Shown here: positions 25,264 to 32,873 of the stretch, piece by piece
How positions within the stretch are numbered: position 1 is the stretch's first letter
Layout of the letters: each line of letters opens with the position of its first letter
DNA from: an uncultured Oscillospiraceae bacterium
GTDB lineage: Bacteria; Bacillota; Clostridia; Oscillospirales; Oscillospiraceae
Length of the DNA: 64,000 nt
Direction: 5' to 3'
Assembly: GCA_947589545.1 (NCBI GenBank)
Contig: CANQBA010000008.1
Coordinates: 1-64,000, forward strand
The notes under the pieces: model-generated
What the model was told of the DNA's origin: nothing
Seen by the model: the letters and a program-made list of their open reading frames with translations, nothing else
Database searches by the model: none
Translations under genes and position numbers: made by a program

Positions 25264-26466
25264 GTGACTAACAAAGGGCAAAAGCTTTTCATCCGGATCG
25301 TCTGCGTCATACTGGCCGTAGTTCTGGCGGGATCGGTGCTTGTGACCATCCTGGCCTCCAGCGCCGGCGCGGTGACCGAGGAGGAGATCAAAAAGCTCCA
25401 GGAGGAGCTGAGCGGCATCCGCCAGCAGCAGAAGGAGCTGAAAAGCGAGATCAACTCCATAGAATATGAAAAAAAGCAGATCATCGCCAAAAAGCAGGTT
25501 CTCGACCAGCGCATGGAGCTGACGCTGCAGGTCATCGACAACCTGACGGCGCAGATCGGCCAGTATGAGATCTACATAGGCGAGAAGCAGCAGGAGGTGG
25601 AGGCCTGCCAGGCGGCGGAGAACGAGCAGTGGGAGCAGTACAAGGTACGCATCCGTGCCATGGAGGAAAACGGCACCGTCTCCTACTACGCCATCATCTT
25701 CGGGGCGCGGGACTTCGCGGATATGCTCTCCCGCATCGATATGATCTCCTCCATCATGGACTACGACGAGACTCTCTACCAGAAGCTGGTATCCGCCCGC
25801 AAGGCCACCGAGGAGAGCAAGGCCACGCTGGAGAGCGTGAAGGCGGAGATGGAGGGCAAGCGCCAGGAACAGCAGGACGCCGAGGCCGAGCTGGAGGTGG
25901 AACAGCAGGAGGCCATCGACCTTCTGAACACCCTGCAGGACAACCTGGAGGAGGCTCAGGCCCTCTACGATCAGGTCAGCGAGGAGGAGGACGCTCTCAA
26001 GGACGAGATCACCAAAAAGCAGAAGGAGCTGGAGGCCACCCAGAAGGTCAAGGGCACTGGGAAATTCATCTGGCCCGTGGACTCCAACGTGGTCACCTCC
26101 CCCTTCGGCAACCGCAACACCGGCATCGCCGGCGCCTCCACCAACCACAAGGGCGTTGATTTGAAGGCCCCCACCGGCGCCAAGATCTACGCCTCGGACA
26201 CCGGCACGGTCATCACCTCCGCCCTGTCCAGCTCCTATGGCAACTACGTGGTCATCGACCACGGCAACGGCTACACCACCCTCTACGCCCACATGTCCAA
26301 GCGGGCGGTGAAGCAGGGGGACAAGGTCACCAAGGGCCAGGTCATCGGCTACTCCGGCGCCACCGGCATCGCCAACGGCCCCCACTGCCACTTCGAGATC
26401 TGGGATCACGGCAACCGCGTGAACCCGCTGAAATTCTTCGACTCCTCCACCTACATCGTGCGGTAA
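25264..26466 (+). CDS. EnvC-like murein hydrolase activator (M23 peptidase fold)
   Basis: This 400-residue exported protein has an N-terminal signal/anchor helix (about 8-35), a long coiled coil (about 38-265, repeated Glu/Lys/Gln heptads) and a C-terminal M23 domain. The M23 ligands are present: HKGVD (His and Asp), YAHM, and HCHFE (HxH), so unlike E. coli EnvC it could be an active endopeptidase. The coiled coil plus gene order after ftsEX fit the FtsEX-regulated hydrolase PcsB/EnvC type. The GTG start at 25264 has GGAGG eight bases upstream. A strong terminator follows. Confidence 0.9.
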   Translation: MTNKGQKLFIRIVCVILAVVLAGSVLVTILASSAGAVTEEEIKKLQEELSGIRQQQKELKSEINSIEYEKKQIIAKKQVLDQRMELTLQVIDNLTAQIGQYEIYIGEKQQEVEACQAAENEQWEQYKVRIRAMEENGTVSYYAIIFGARDFADMLSRIDMISSIMDYDETLYQKLVSARKATEESKATLESVKAEMEGKRQEQQDAEAELEVEQQEAIDLLNTLQDNLEEAQALYDQVSEEEDALKDEITKKQKELEATQKVKGTGKFIWPVDSNVVTSPFGNRNTGIAGASTNHKGVDLKAPTGAKIYASDTGTVITSALSSSYGNYVVIDHGNGYTTLYAHMSKRAVKQGDKVTKGQVIGYSGATGIANGPHCHFEIWDHGNRVNPLKFFDSSTYIVR

Positions 26467-26474
26467 AAGTACAT

Positions 26475-26519
26475 AAACACATCCCCCCGGCCGCGTTCGC
26501 GGCCGGGGGGATGTGTTTT
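26475..26519 (+). terminator. Strong terminator after the ftsEX region
   Basis: AAACACATCCCCCC...GGGGGGATGTGTTT: a stem of more than 15 bp including GGCCG/CGGCC around a TTCG loop, ending in TTTT. It closes the ftsEX-envC transcription unit just before the integrated element. Confidence 0.9.
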
Positions 26520-26667
26520 AACATCTTTGGGTTTAGTCCAGGGGCTTCATGGTCGGGAAAACAATTGATGGTAAATCGCATTCCTTCACTGTGACCCAAA
26601 CTCATGTATTTGCTGGTTTCCGCGGTATTCAGGGTTCTTCATATCACTTCAGCGGAAAATCAAAAAT

Positions 26668-26705
26668 GTTGTCAAATTGTTGTCAATGCGGGGCTTTTGT
26701 TGTCA
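26668..26705. repeat. GTTGTCA direct repeats beside the integrase gene
   Basis: GTTGTCA occurs at 26668-26674, 26679-26685 and 26699-26705, spaced 11 and 20 bases, close to one and two helical turns. Placed just beyond the 3' end of the integrase gene, these could be arm-type integrase sites near the element end. The flanking 26520-26667 holds a weak hairpin (TTTCCGC...GCGGAAA) and no gene. Confidence 0.35.
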
Positions 26706-26726
26706 GCTTTCATGCTGATAGCCCTT

Positions 26727-27942
26727 CTAAAAAATGTTCAGATTTGATAGATTACTAAATGATTCCTGCTTTTTTGCTTCTGTGGCTTCCGCATAGATGT
26801 CCATCGTCGTCTCGATGTTCCGGTGTCCCATTACGGACTGGATCACTTTGAGATTAGACTCATTTTCACAGAGTCGTGTACAGAAAGTGTGTCTCAAATG
26901 GTGGCAGGAGTACGGGCTTCCTCCGTTCCTTTATCGCCTTGCTGGATTCATCGGAATTGTAGCTTTGAATGATCCGCTTGATGGCCCGGTTAACGGTTTG
27001 GGGATTCGGAACGGAACCGGAGCGGTTCGTGAAGACAAATCCATTCATTCCATCGATCTCCGATGTATTGAAGCCCGATTCTGCCTGTTCGTCACGCTCT
27101 AATTGGAAAGCATCAAAGACGACATCAAGCATTGGAATCGTCCGAATTCCTGCCTCTGTTTTTGGCTTTGATATATGCTTGACGGACGTTCTGGAATCGC
27201 CAACAGGATAATACACTACGCTGTGATTGATGCTTATAGTCCGATTTTCAAAATCGAGGTCTTCCCAGCGAAGGCCAAGAGCTTCTCCGATTCGGCATCC
27301 AGTACCCAGCAAGACAGTGAACAACGGCCACCAGTGATAATATACGGGGTGATTTGCGATGTAGTCCATGAAAGCCCGTTGTTCCTGAAGAGTCAGCGCA
27401 TGTCTACTGCCACGCGCCTCATCGACCATTTTGCCGATTTCTTTCATCACGCCGTCTGACGGGTTTATGCGAATGATCTCATCACGTACAACAAGCTGGA
27501 AAGTCGGGTGCAACAAGGTGTGAACGGAATCCAGGGTACCCAATGACAGTTGCGAGTCGTTTACGAGGTAACAATAGAACTGGAGAACATCTGAATACTT
27601 GACTGACGCGATCTTCTTTCCGAAGGTACGCCTGACGAAGCGATCATAGATGTAATTGTAATTGCTCCTTGTGGTAGCTCTCAGGTCATGCTTAAAAGAC
27701 ATATACCGATCAAAGGTGCTGTTGACTGTTGCTGTTCCAGCCGTATACAGATCAAGTCCGTCCAACTGGTCTTTCAGCAATTGCATTTCCTTTTCACGTA
27801 GTTGTGTCAGGTCTTGCGCGTAGATGAACTTCCTTCGCCCCAGCGGGTCGATATAGGTGTACATATAGCGCCTGTCTGATGCTCTTTGCACCTCCCCTTT
27901 CTTAAGTGCCCTTCCGCGGTCGTCTTTGCGAGAATTTGCCAT
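26727..27942 (-). pseudogene. Tyrosine recombinase (phage/ICE-type integrase), frameshifted
   Basis: The intact frame gives 358 residues: a DNA-binding arm domain (YTYIDPLGRRKFIYAQDL), a SAM-like core-binding domain and a catalytic domain with the first Arg in GTGCRIGEALGLRWEDLD. It then leaves frame at LLPPF and stops. The rest of the catalytic domain continues in another frame to 26727: SCHHLRHTFC (HxxR), MGHRN and DIYAEATEAKK with the nucleophile Tyr. The break lies at 26896-26909. Restoring a second copy of the 14-mer there (TCCTGCCACCATTT on the minus strand) would rejoin both parts exactly. AAGGAGG precedes the ATG. It is inactive unless frameshifting occurs or the sequence has an error. 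Confidence 0.85.
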
Positions 27943-27984
27943 GATTTGACCTCCTTCAAAATGTGAAGAAAGGACTCATAGCAC

Positions 27985-28152
27985 TTAGTTCTGCTTGAAG
28001 AAAAACTCCTTCAAACTTTGCTGGATAACTTCCGTCATTGTTATCTCGTGGCTGGCGGCATATTCGGACAATTTATAATGGAGTTCATCCGACAGACGTA
28101 CTGTAACTGACTTTGCTTTAGTATGTTCCGCCTTGGGTCTACCCGTTTTCAT
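27985..28152 (-). CDS. CopG-type ribbon-helix-helix protein
   Basis: This 55-residue protein begins MKTGRPKAEHTKAKS and has the ribbon-helix-helix pattern VTVRLSDELHYKLSEYAASHEITMTEVIQQSLKEFF. Such proteins are small DNA-binding regulators or antitoxins of mobile elements. AAGGTGG eight bases before ATG 28152 supports this start over longer ones. It sits upstream of the integrase gene on the same strand, 42 bases apart. No toxin gene is evident beside it. Confidence 0.75.
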   Translation of the reverse strand: MKTGRPKAEHTKAKSVTVRLSDELHYKLSEYAASHEITMTEVIQQSLKEFFFKQN

Positions 28153-28329
28153 TGTCGTAGCCACCTTCCACATAAGATTATTATATTTCCTGTAAGACAA
28201 AAAGTCAACAGCAACGTGCAACAAGTCCATAAAAATTCAAATTGAGGTGATATAATCAATATTCTAAGCCACTTTGAACTCTGACTAAGCATTATCAGCA
28301 TGAACCGTAGCGGCAAATTAAAAGTACGC

Positions 28330-28539
28330 TCAGAATTCCCGGAATGACTCCAGAAATCTTTCAAATATTTCGCAGTTAACAAGCGCGATACCGTCTACCT
28401 TGTAAACTGCTTTGGCCTCTTTTGCCAATGCTTGAAACTTGGTCAGTCCAAGACTGTATTTCTCGGCACCTTCCTTATATCTGACAAACTTCTTAGAGTA
28501 GCTTCTCATGGCTTCTACATCTTGCCTTCCAGCACTCAT
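28330..28539 (-). CDS. DUF6462-like small protein
   Basis: This 69-residue protein has a central FVRYKEGAEKYSLGLTKFQALA segment, which looks like a small winged or MerR-like helix-turn-helix, and ends ALVNCEIFERFLESFR. This matches the DUF6462 proteins that accompany integrases in Firmicute integrative elements; some are thought to act as excisionase-like factors, but the function is not established. AAGGAG before ATG 28539 supports the start. It belongs to the integrated element. Confidence 0.65.
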   Translation of the reverse strand: MSAGRQDVEAMRSYSKKFVRYKEGAEKYSLGLTKFQALAKEAKAVYKVDGIALVNCEIFERFLESFREF

Positions 28540-28569
28540 TTCTAAAGTCTCCTTGCATAATAATTTCAT

Positions 28570-28991
28570 TATTTATATTTGGATTACTTCATAAATATCT
28601 TCAAATCCAAAAGCCGTATTATCAGGCGGCGGGGCCGTCCTACTGCTCACCCCCGGTGTGGGAGTATGCAAGCTGTCTGTGGCTGGCAGACGGCGCGGTA
28701 CTGACGGATGGTGACGGCGGAGCATTAACTGCCCAGTCCGATCTCACGGTACCCCCCTTTGACCCTGCGGTACGGGCTTTGCGCGTTGCCCCATCACGCT
28801 TTGGGCGCGGCCAAGCGCCGGAAAACAGCTCAGGGTATCGCTCGTGTCTTTGATGCTATCGTTTTGACAGACGGGAGCGTTCCGTCCGCAGGCAGTCATC
28901 GCGTCTGAGCTGTGCCGTGATGCGGCGATCACTTGCATACTGATATGAGCGGTAAATGCTCCCGCTGTTTGTCAAGGTGCATCATTAAAGG
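28570..28991. other. Gap of about 420 bases without a recognisable gene
   Basis: Short frames exist on both strands (for example 28656-28853 plus and 28744-28938 minus), but none has a convincing ribosome site or a family I recognise. Base composition (GC-rich, palindromic stretches such as GACGGGAGCGTTCCGTC) differs from the flanking AT-rich element genes. Probably the remains of a deleted cargo region. Confidence 0.4.
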
Positions 28992-29320
28992 CTAAGGGGA
29001 AAATTTTAAGAGGATGCTGTCAATCGTTTCGAGATCCTCGCCGGAAAGCTGCTCTCTCAGTTTTTTAAGCAACGATGTTTGCTTAAGGTGAGATGTTCTA
29101 TTCGGGGTTGTCTGTAACCTGGTCGATACCATTTTGCCACTCTGACGCCCCCATACCGCCCACTGACAGTTTCTATGGGGTAGGAGCAAGTGAGGGTCAT
29201 CACGTCCCGCCGGATGGTCATCTTGGAGACGTTGAACTCACGCGCCAGATTCTCATATGTATCCTGTCGCCGCAGGCAAAGTACCTCCAAAAGACGTTGC
29301 CGACGCTCGGATGGCCCCAC
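28992..29320 (-). pseudogene. DeoR-type HTH protein of a mobile element, frameshifted
   Basis: The first frame (from 29320) encodes a DeoR-like winged helix: RRQRLLEVLCLRRQDTYENLA, FNVSKMTIRRDVMTL and SGRYGGVRVAKWYRPG. After IEHLTL it leaves frame. The other frame supplies the usual ending, LKQTSLLKKLREQLSGEDL and DSILLKFSP, stopping at 28992. A single missing A near 29082-29087 (CTTAAG on the plus strand) would restore one protein of about 109 residues. Relatives in Firmicute integrative elements are short HTH proteins of this size. Confidence 0.75.
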
Positions 29321-29460
29321 ATTCTCACCGCCTCTCCACTCTGGACATCACACATGATAGGCGGTAATGTGTTCCGGCGATGAACACTTTAAAACAGAAA
29401 TATCATCTTTTTTGCATAAGATGGTCTGATCTCCGAACAACTCAGCGACATTCGTCGAGG

Positions 29461-29515
29461 AGAAAAATAAAAACGGGATAACAGACTGAGTTTCAAAATG
29501 TCTGTCGTCCCGTCC
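29461..29515 (-). terminator. Minus-strand terminator inside the element
   Basis: On the minus strand GACGGGACGACAGAC pairs with GTCTGTTATCCCGT across a loop of about 13 bases, followed by TTTTTATTTTT. The surrounding 29321-29810 contains no convincing larger gene. AT-rich stretches here may hold promoters for the flanking regulators. Confidence 0.6.
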
Positions 29516-29550
29516 AAAATAATGTGTATGTGCACTAATAGCGCACTTTT

Positions 29551-29661
29551 TTACGCTAAATAATGCGCTTTTACAGAGCTGAATATTCCTGTTGGTGTTA
29601 TACCTTTTTTTGGCGATTTTACCTGATAGAGAATAAGCACGATAATGTAGCGACCATCCAT
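29551..29661 (-). CDS. Possible 36-aa small protein
   Basis: ATG 29661 is preceded by a good AAAGGAGCGCA site. The 36 residues begin MDGRYIIVLILYQVKSPKKG, with a short hydrophobic stretch followed by basic residues. No family recognised; the frame could be fortuitous. Listed because the ribosome site is unusually good for a random frame. Confidence 0.25.
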   Translation of the reverse strand: MDGRYIIVLILYQVKSPKKGITPTGIFSSVKAHYLA

Positions 29662-29810
29662 TGCGCTCCTTTCTGGGGCACCCACGGAGGAGTGTCCTCT
29701 CATTAACTTAATTTGGCTGGATCGCAAAATACGCATTATAACCGTGTGTTATAGCGCTCTATTGATGTATTTATAAACCGGCCATCCCACGGTAAAATTA
29801 ATATGTGGTG

Positions 29811-30173
29811 ATGAAAATGCCAAAAGGGAAAAATGCCCCATCCAGCGATCTGCAAGAGTTGGGGAGACGCATCAAAGCGGAAAGAAAAAATTGCGGTCTT
29901 ACGCAGCAGGAGTTTGCCAATCAGACCGGGGTTGGCTTTCGGCATATTCAGAATATTGCAAAGGGATTTATCAATCCGTCGTATGAGGTGTTGCTTCCGA
30001 TAGTTCGCAGATTGGGCATGTCCGGTGACATCCTGTTCAATCCGCATATGGCAAAGGCGGAAGAAGAATCCAGGCATTTTCTCAATAAATTAGCCGTTTG
30101 CACAGACGAAGAGCGAAAATTTATTCTCAACACTTTAGATTTTATAGTAGAGGAGTTTTTGAAAAACCGCTAA
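29811..30173 (+). CDS. XRE-family HTH regulator
   Basis: This 120-residue protein has a helix-turn-helix at about residues 13-68 (LGRRIKAERKNCGLTQQEFANQTG and FINPSYEVLLPIVRRLGM) and a helical tail (about 75-120) rich in Glu and Lys that may dimerise. Typical of regulators that hold an integrated element silent. The start is uncertain among GTG 29805, ATG 29811 and ATG 29817. It faces away from the integrase module and ends in a strong terminator. Confidence 0.8.
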   Translation: MKMPKGKNAPSSDLQELGRRIKAERKNCGLTQQEFANQTGVGFRHIQNIAKGFINPSYEVLLPIVRRLGMSGDILFNPHMAKAEEESRHFLNKLAVCTDEERKFILNTLDFIVEEFLKNR

Positions 30174-30226
30174 AATATAGTCTTAAGCTTATCTACTGCC
30201 TAAGTTTTTTGACAAACTTATTGTTT

Positions 30227-30271
30227 AGAAAGGGAGCAACTTGGTAATGCTGAGGCTCCCTTTCTTTTTTT
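30227..30271 (+). terminator. Terminator after the XRE gene
   Basis: AGAAAGGGAGC (30227-30237) pairs perfectly with GCTCCCTTTCT (30255-30265), followed by TTTTTT. It also lies at the 3' side of the minus-strand sugar operon and may serve both. Confidence 0.85.
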
Positions 30272-30303
30272 CACCGCAACTTAGTTTAATGCCTTTACAC
30301 GTC

Positions 30304-31149
30304 TCACACGCCGGAGTAGGCGGCAAAGCCCGCGTCGATGGGCAACACCACGCCGGTGATGGCGCTGGCGGCTTTATCGTCACACAGGAAGAACACGCCG
30401 CCCAAAAGCTCCTCGGCGTCCACGAAGCGCCCCATGGGGGTGCCGTTCAGGATTTTTTCGCTCCTCGCTGTGGGGGTACCGTCCGGGTTGAAGAGCAGGG
30501 CGCGGTTCTGGTTGCTGACCAGGAAGCCCGGAGCTATGGCGTTGCAACGGATGCCGGACTTGGCGAAGTGCGTCGCCAGCCACTGGGTAAAGTTGCTGAT
30601 GGCGGCCTTGGCACCGCTGTAAGCCGGAATCTTGGTCAGCGGTATGTAGGCGTTCATGGAGCTGACGTTCAAAATGACACCACTCCCCCGCCCCACCATG
30701 TCCTTGGCGAAAATCTGCGTGGGCAATAAAGTGCCTTGGAAGTTGAGCTTGAACACAAAATCCACGCCGGAGGGATCCAGGTCGAAGAAGGTCTTCTGCC
30801 CCTCCTTGGCCTCGTGATGGTACTCGTTATCCGTTGTGGCACGGGGGTTATTGCCGCCGGCACCGTTTATGAGGATGTCCACGGGGCCGAGATCGGCCAA
30901 GATGGCCTCATGGGCGGTCTTGATGGATTCGGGCTCCAGGACGTTGCACTTGTAGCCGTTGAGGACAAAGCCCTCGGCCCGAACCTCGTCGGAGAGCTTC
31001 TTCACGGCCTCCTCGTTTAAATCGAGAGCCGCGACCTTGGCCCCCGCTTGGGCGAAGGCGCGGGCCATAACGGAGCAGAGCACCCCGCCGGCACCGGTGA
31101 CGACCACGGTCTTGCCGGTAAAATCTACTTTGAGGGGAAGATCAAGCAT
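30304..31149 (-). CDS. uxuB: SDR-family D-mannonate oxidoreductase (UxuB-like)
   Basis: This 281-residue short-chain dehydrogenase should interconvert fructuronate and mannonate with NAD(P)H in glucuronate breakdown. It shows VVTGAGGVLCSVMA, where the third glycine of the TGxxxGxG turn is replaced by Cys as in UxuB-type SDRs, the NGAGGNNP loop, NVSSMNA and the catalytic YSGAK. It is the SDR type, not the long-chain E. coli UxuB. uxuA lies 17 bases upstream, which supports the assignment. The start at 31149 (MLDLPL) has AAAGG upstream; an ATG six codons earlier is possible. Last gene of the operon. Confidence 0.85.
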   Translation of the reverse strand: MLDLPLKVDFTGKTVVVTGAGGVLCSVMARAFAQAGAKVAALDLNEEAVKKLSDEVRAEGFVLNGYKCNVLEPESIKTAHEAILADLGPVDILINGAGGNNPRATTDNEYHHEAKEGQKTFFDLDPSGVDFVFKLNFQGTLLPTQIFAKDMVGRGSGVILNVSSMNAYIPLTKIPAYSGAKAAISNFTQWLATHFAKSGIRCNAIAPGFLVSNQNRALLFNPDGTPTARSEKILNGTPMGRFVDAEELLGGVFFLCDDKAASAITGVVLPIDAGFAAYSGV

Positions 31150-31166
31150 TCTAATCATCCTTTCCA

Positions 31167-32213
31167 TTATTCAATCGTACCGCCGTTGGCCTCGATGAGT
31201 CCGTTCAAGTACGCGGAGCCAAGAGCCCGGTCAAAGAGGCCGTAGCCCGGTTTGCCCGTCTCACCCCAGATCATGCGCCCGTGGTCGGGGCGGAACCAGC
31301 CGTCAAAGCCGGTGTCCACCAATGCCTTCACAATGGCGTTCATGTCCAAGGAGCCGTTTTTCGTGAGGTGCCCGGATTCCTCGAAAGAGGTGTCGGGGAG
31401 GATTTTCACGTTGCGAAGGTGGATAAATCCGATGCGGCGCATGGCGGAGTATTTGCGCACGAGCTTGGGAATGTCGTTCTTCGGGGAGCATCCCAGGGAG
31501 CCGGTGCAGAGGCACATCGTATTGGACGGGCTGTCCACGATGGAGAGGTAACGGTCAATGTTCGCCTCATTTGTGACCACGCGGGGCAGTCCGAAGATGG
31601 GGTACGGGGGGTCGTCCGGGTGGAGGGCCATGACTACGCCGACCTCCTCCGCCACGGGAATAACGCGCTTGAGGAAGTACTCGATATTTGCCCAAAGTCC
31701 CTCCTCGCCAAGCTCGCCGTAAGCCCGAATAAGATCCCTCACCTCGTCCTGCGTGTAGCTGGAGTCCCAGCCGGGAAGGTGGATGTCGTCTTTGAGGGGG
31801 TCGAGGCCCTTCATCTGGTCCCAGTACATGACGAGACTGGTGGAGCCGTCCACGCCCTCTTTGTCAAGCTGCGTCCGCGTCCAGTCGAACACGGGCATAA
31901 AGTTGTAGGTGACGCATTTGACGCCGTACTTGGCGCATCTTCTTATGTTCTCGCAGTAATTTTCAATGTGCCGGTCACGTTCCGGGCGGCCCAGCTTGAT
32001 CTCCTCCGTCACGGGGATGGACTCCACCACGTCGAAGATGAGGCCATGCTCTTTGCACTCGTCGGCCAGGTGCTTGATAGATTCCTCCGGCCAGACCTCG
32101 CCGGGTTTTACGTCATAGACGGCGCTGACGATGGAGCGCATACCGGGTATCTGCCGTATTTCGTCTAAGGTTACGGGGTCACTGTCGCCGTACCAGCGAA
32201 AGGAGCTTTTCAT
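31167..32213 (-). CDS. uxuA: Mannonate dehydratase
   Basis: This 348-residue metal-dependent dehydratase makes 2-keto-3-deoxygluconate from D-mannonate. It has a TIM-barrel of the xylose-isomerase-like superfamily; VMALHPDDPP (metal site), CLCTGSLGC, GFIHLRNVK and FRPDHGRMIWGE are UxuA signatures. Together with the SDR gene it forms the core of the glucuronate branch; glucuronate isomerase (uxaC) and KDG kinase or aldolase are not in the window. Confidence 0.93.
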   Translation of the reverse strand: MKSSFRWYGDSDPVTLDEIRQIPGMRSIVSAVYDVKPGEVWPEESIKHLADECKEHGLIFDVVESIPVTEEIKLGRPERDRHIENYCENIRRCAKYGVKCVTYNFMPVFDWTRTQLDKEGVDGSTSLVMYWDQMKGLDPLKDDIHLPGWDSSYTQDEVRDLIRAYGELGEEGLWANIEYFLKRVIPVAEEVGVVMALHPDDPPYPIFGLPRVVTNEANIDRYLSIVDSPSNTMCLCTGSLGCSPKNDIPKLVRKYSAMRRIGFIHLRNVKILPDTSFEESGHLTKNGSLDMNAIVKALVDTGFDGWFRPDHGRMIWGETGKPGYGLFDRALGSAYLNGLIEANGGTIE

Positions 32214-32225
32214 GAAATCCCCTCC

Positions 32226-32861
32226 TCAAATTTCAGCCGCCAGGTCGATGTTCTCGCCGGTCAGCCCGATATGCGCGCCGGATTTGGCCTCGTCGGACTC
32301 CGGGTGGGCCAGGAGCCACTTGTTGCGGGCGGTCATGTACGTGTCCTCGGCGTTTTTGGGAGTGATGGCGGGCGCGGGGAAATTGCTGCCGCGCGGCAGG
32401 ACGATGGCGACCCGGAAGGGTTCGCCGGGGGTTATACTGCACGGGGCGTAGTGGAGGGTGGTGGCATAGACCTCCACCGGGACGGCGGCGGGGGCGCGGA
32501 ACGCCTTGACCTTGGCCGTGTCCAGCACGCCGTTTTCCACCTCGTCGAGGCGGGCCACCAGGAGGACGTACTCCCCCTCGCCGATGTTCAGCTCGCTGTC
32601 CCGGTGGTACTCCAGGCAGTTGAGCTTGGAATTTCGGCCCCAGCACATACCAATCTCCACGGGCATCCCGCCGTAGAAGTTGTTTTGGAACTCCCCGTAA
32701 TTGCATGTGGCCTCCAGGGCGGGTATGCTGGGCTCGTAAGCCGTACCGCTCTCGGGGAGGGGGATGGTCTTGACGGCGTTCATGAGGCAGGTGGTGTCGT
32801 AGCCCTCCAGCACCCGGCCGTAGGGCTTAAATTCGGGGTCGTAAACGGAGTAAATCTTCAT
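32226..32861 (-). CDS. DUF4867 family protein
   Basis: This 211-residue cytosolic protein is a probable cupin-like beta barrel (GGMPVEIGMCWGRNSKLNCLEYH, EYVLLVARLD, VEVYATTLHYAPC). The family is common beside sugar-utilisation genes of Clostridia and is thought to resemble ureidoglycolate-lyase-type or sugar-binding cupins; no activity is established. Here it is between xylulokinase and mannonate dehydratase, with 12-base gaps on both sides, so it likely acts on an intermediate of the same pathway, for example an aldose/ketose or lyase step. Confidence 0.7.
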   Translation of the reverse strand: MKIYSVYDPEFKPYGRVLEGYDTTCLMNAVKTIPLPESGTAYEPSIPALEATCNYGEFQNNFYGGMPVEIGMCWGRNSKLNCLEYHRDSELNIGEGEYVLLVARLDEVENGVLDTAKVKAFRAPAAVPVEVYATTLHYAPCSITPGEPFRVAIVLPRGSNFPAPAITPKNAEDTYMTARNKWLLAHPESDEAKSGAHIGLTGENIDLAAEI

Positions 32862-32873
32862 CTTTTTCGCACC

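Noticed and set aside
28656..28938. Short frames on both strands of the 28.6-28.9 kb gap.
   Set aside because: No ribosome site, no recognisable family; the stretch looks like remnant DNA.
30200..30222. TTTTTTGACAAACTTA after the XRE gene as a further copy of the 3'-end repeat, also TTTTTGACAAAC after the solute-binding gene (about 61912-61924).
   Set aside because: Only about 12 bases are shared and both can be explained as parts of local hairpins; too short to call copies.
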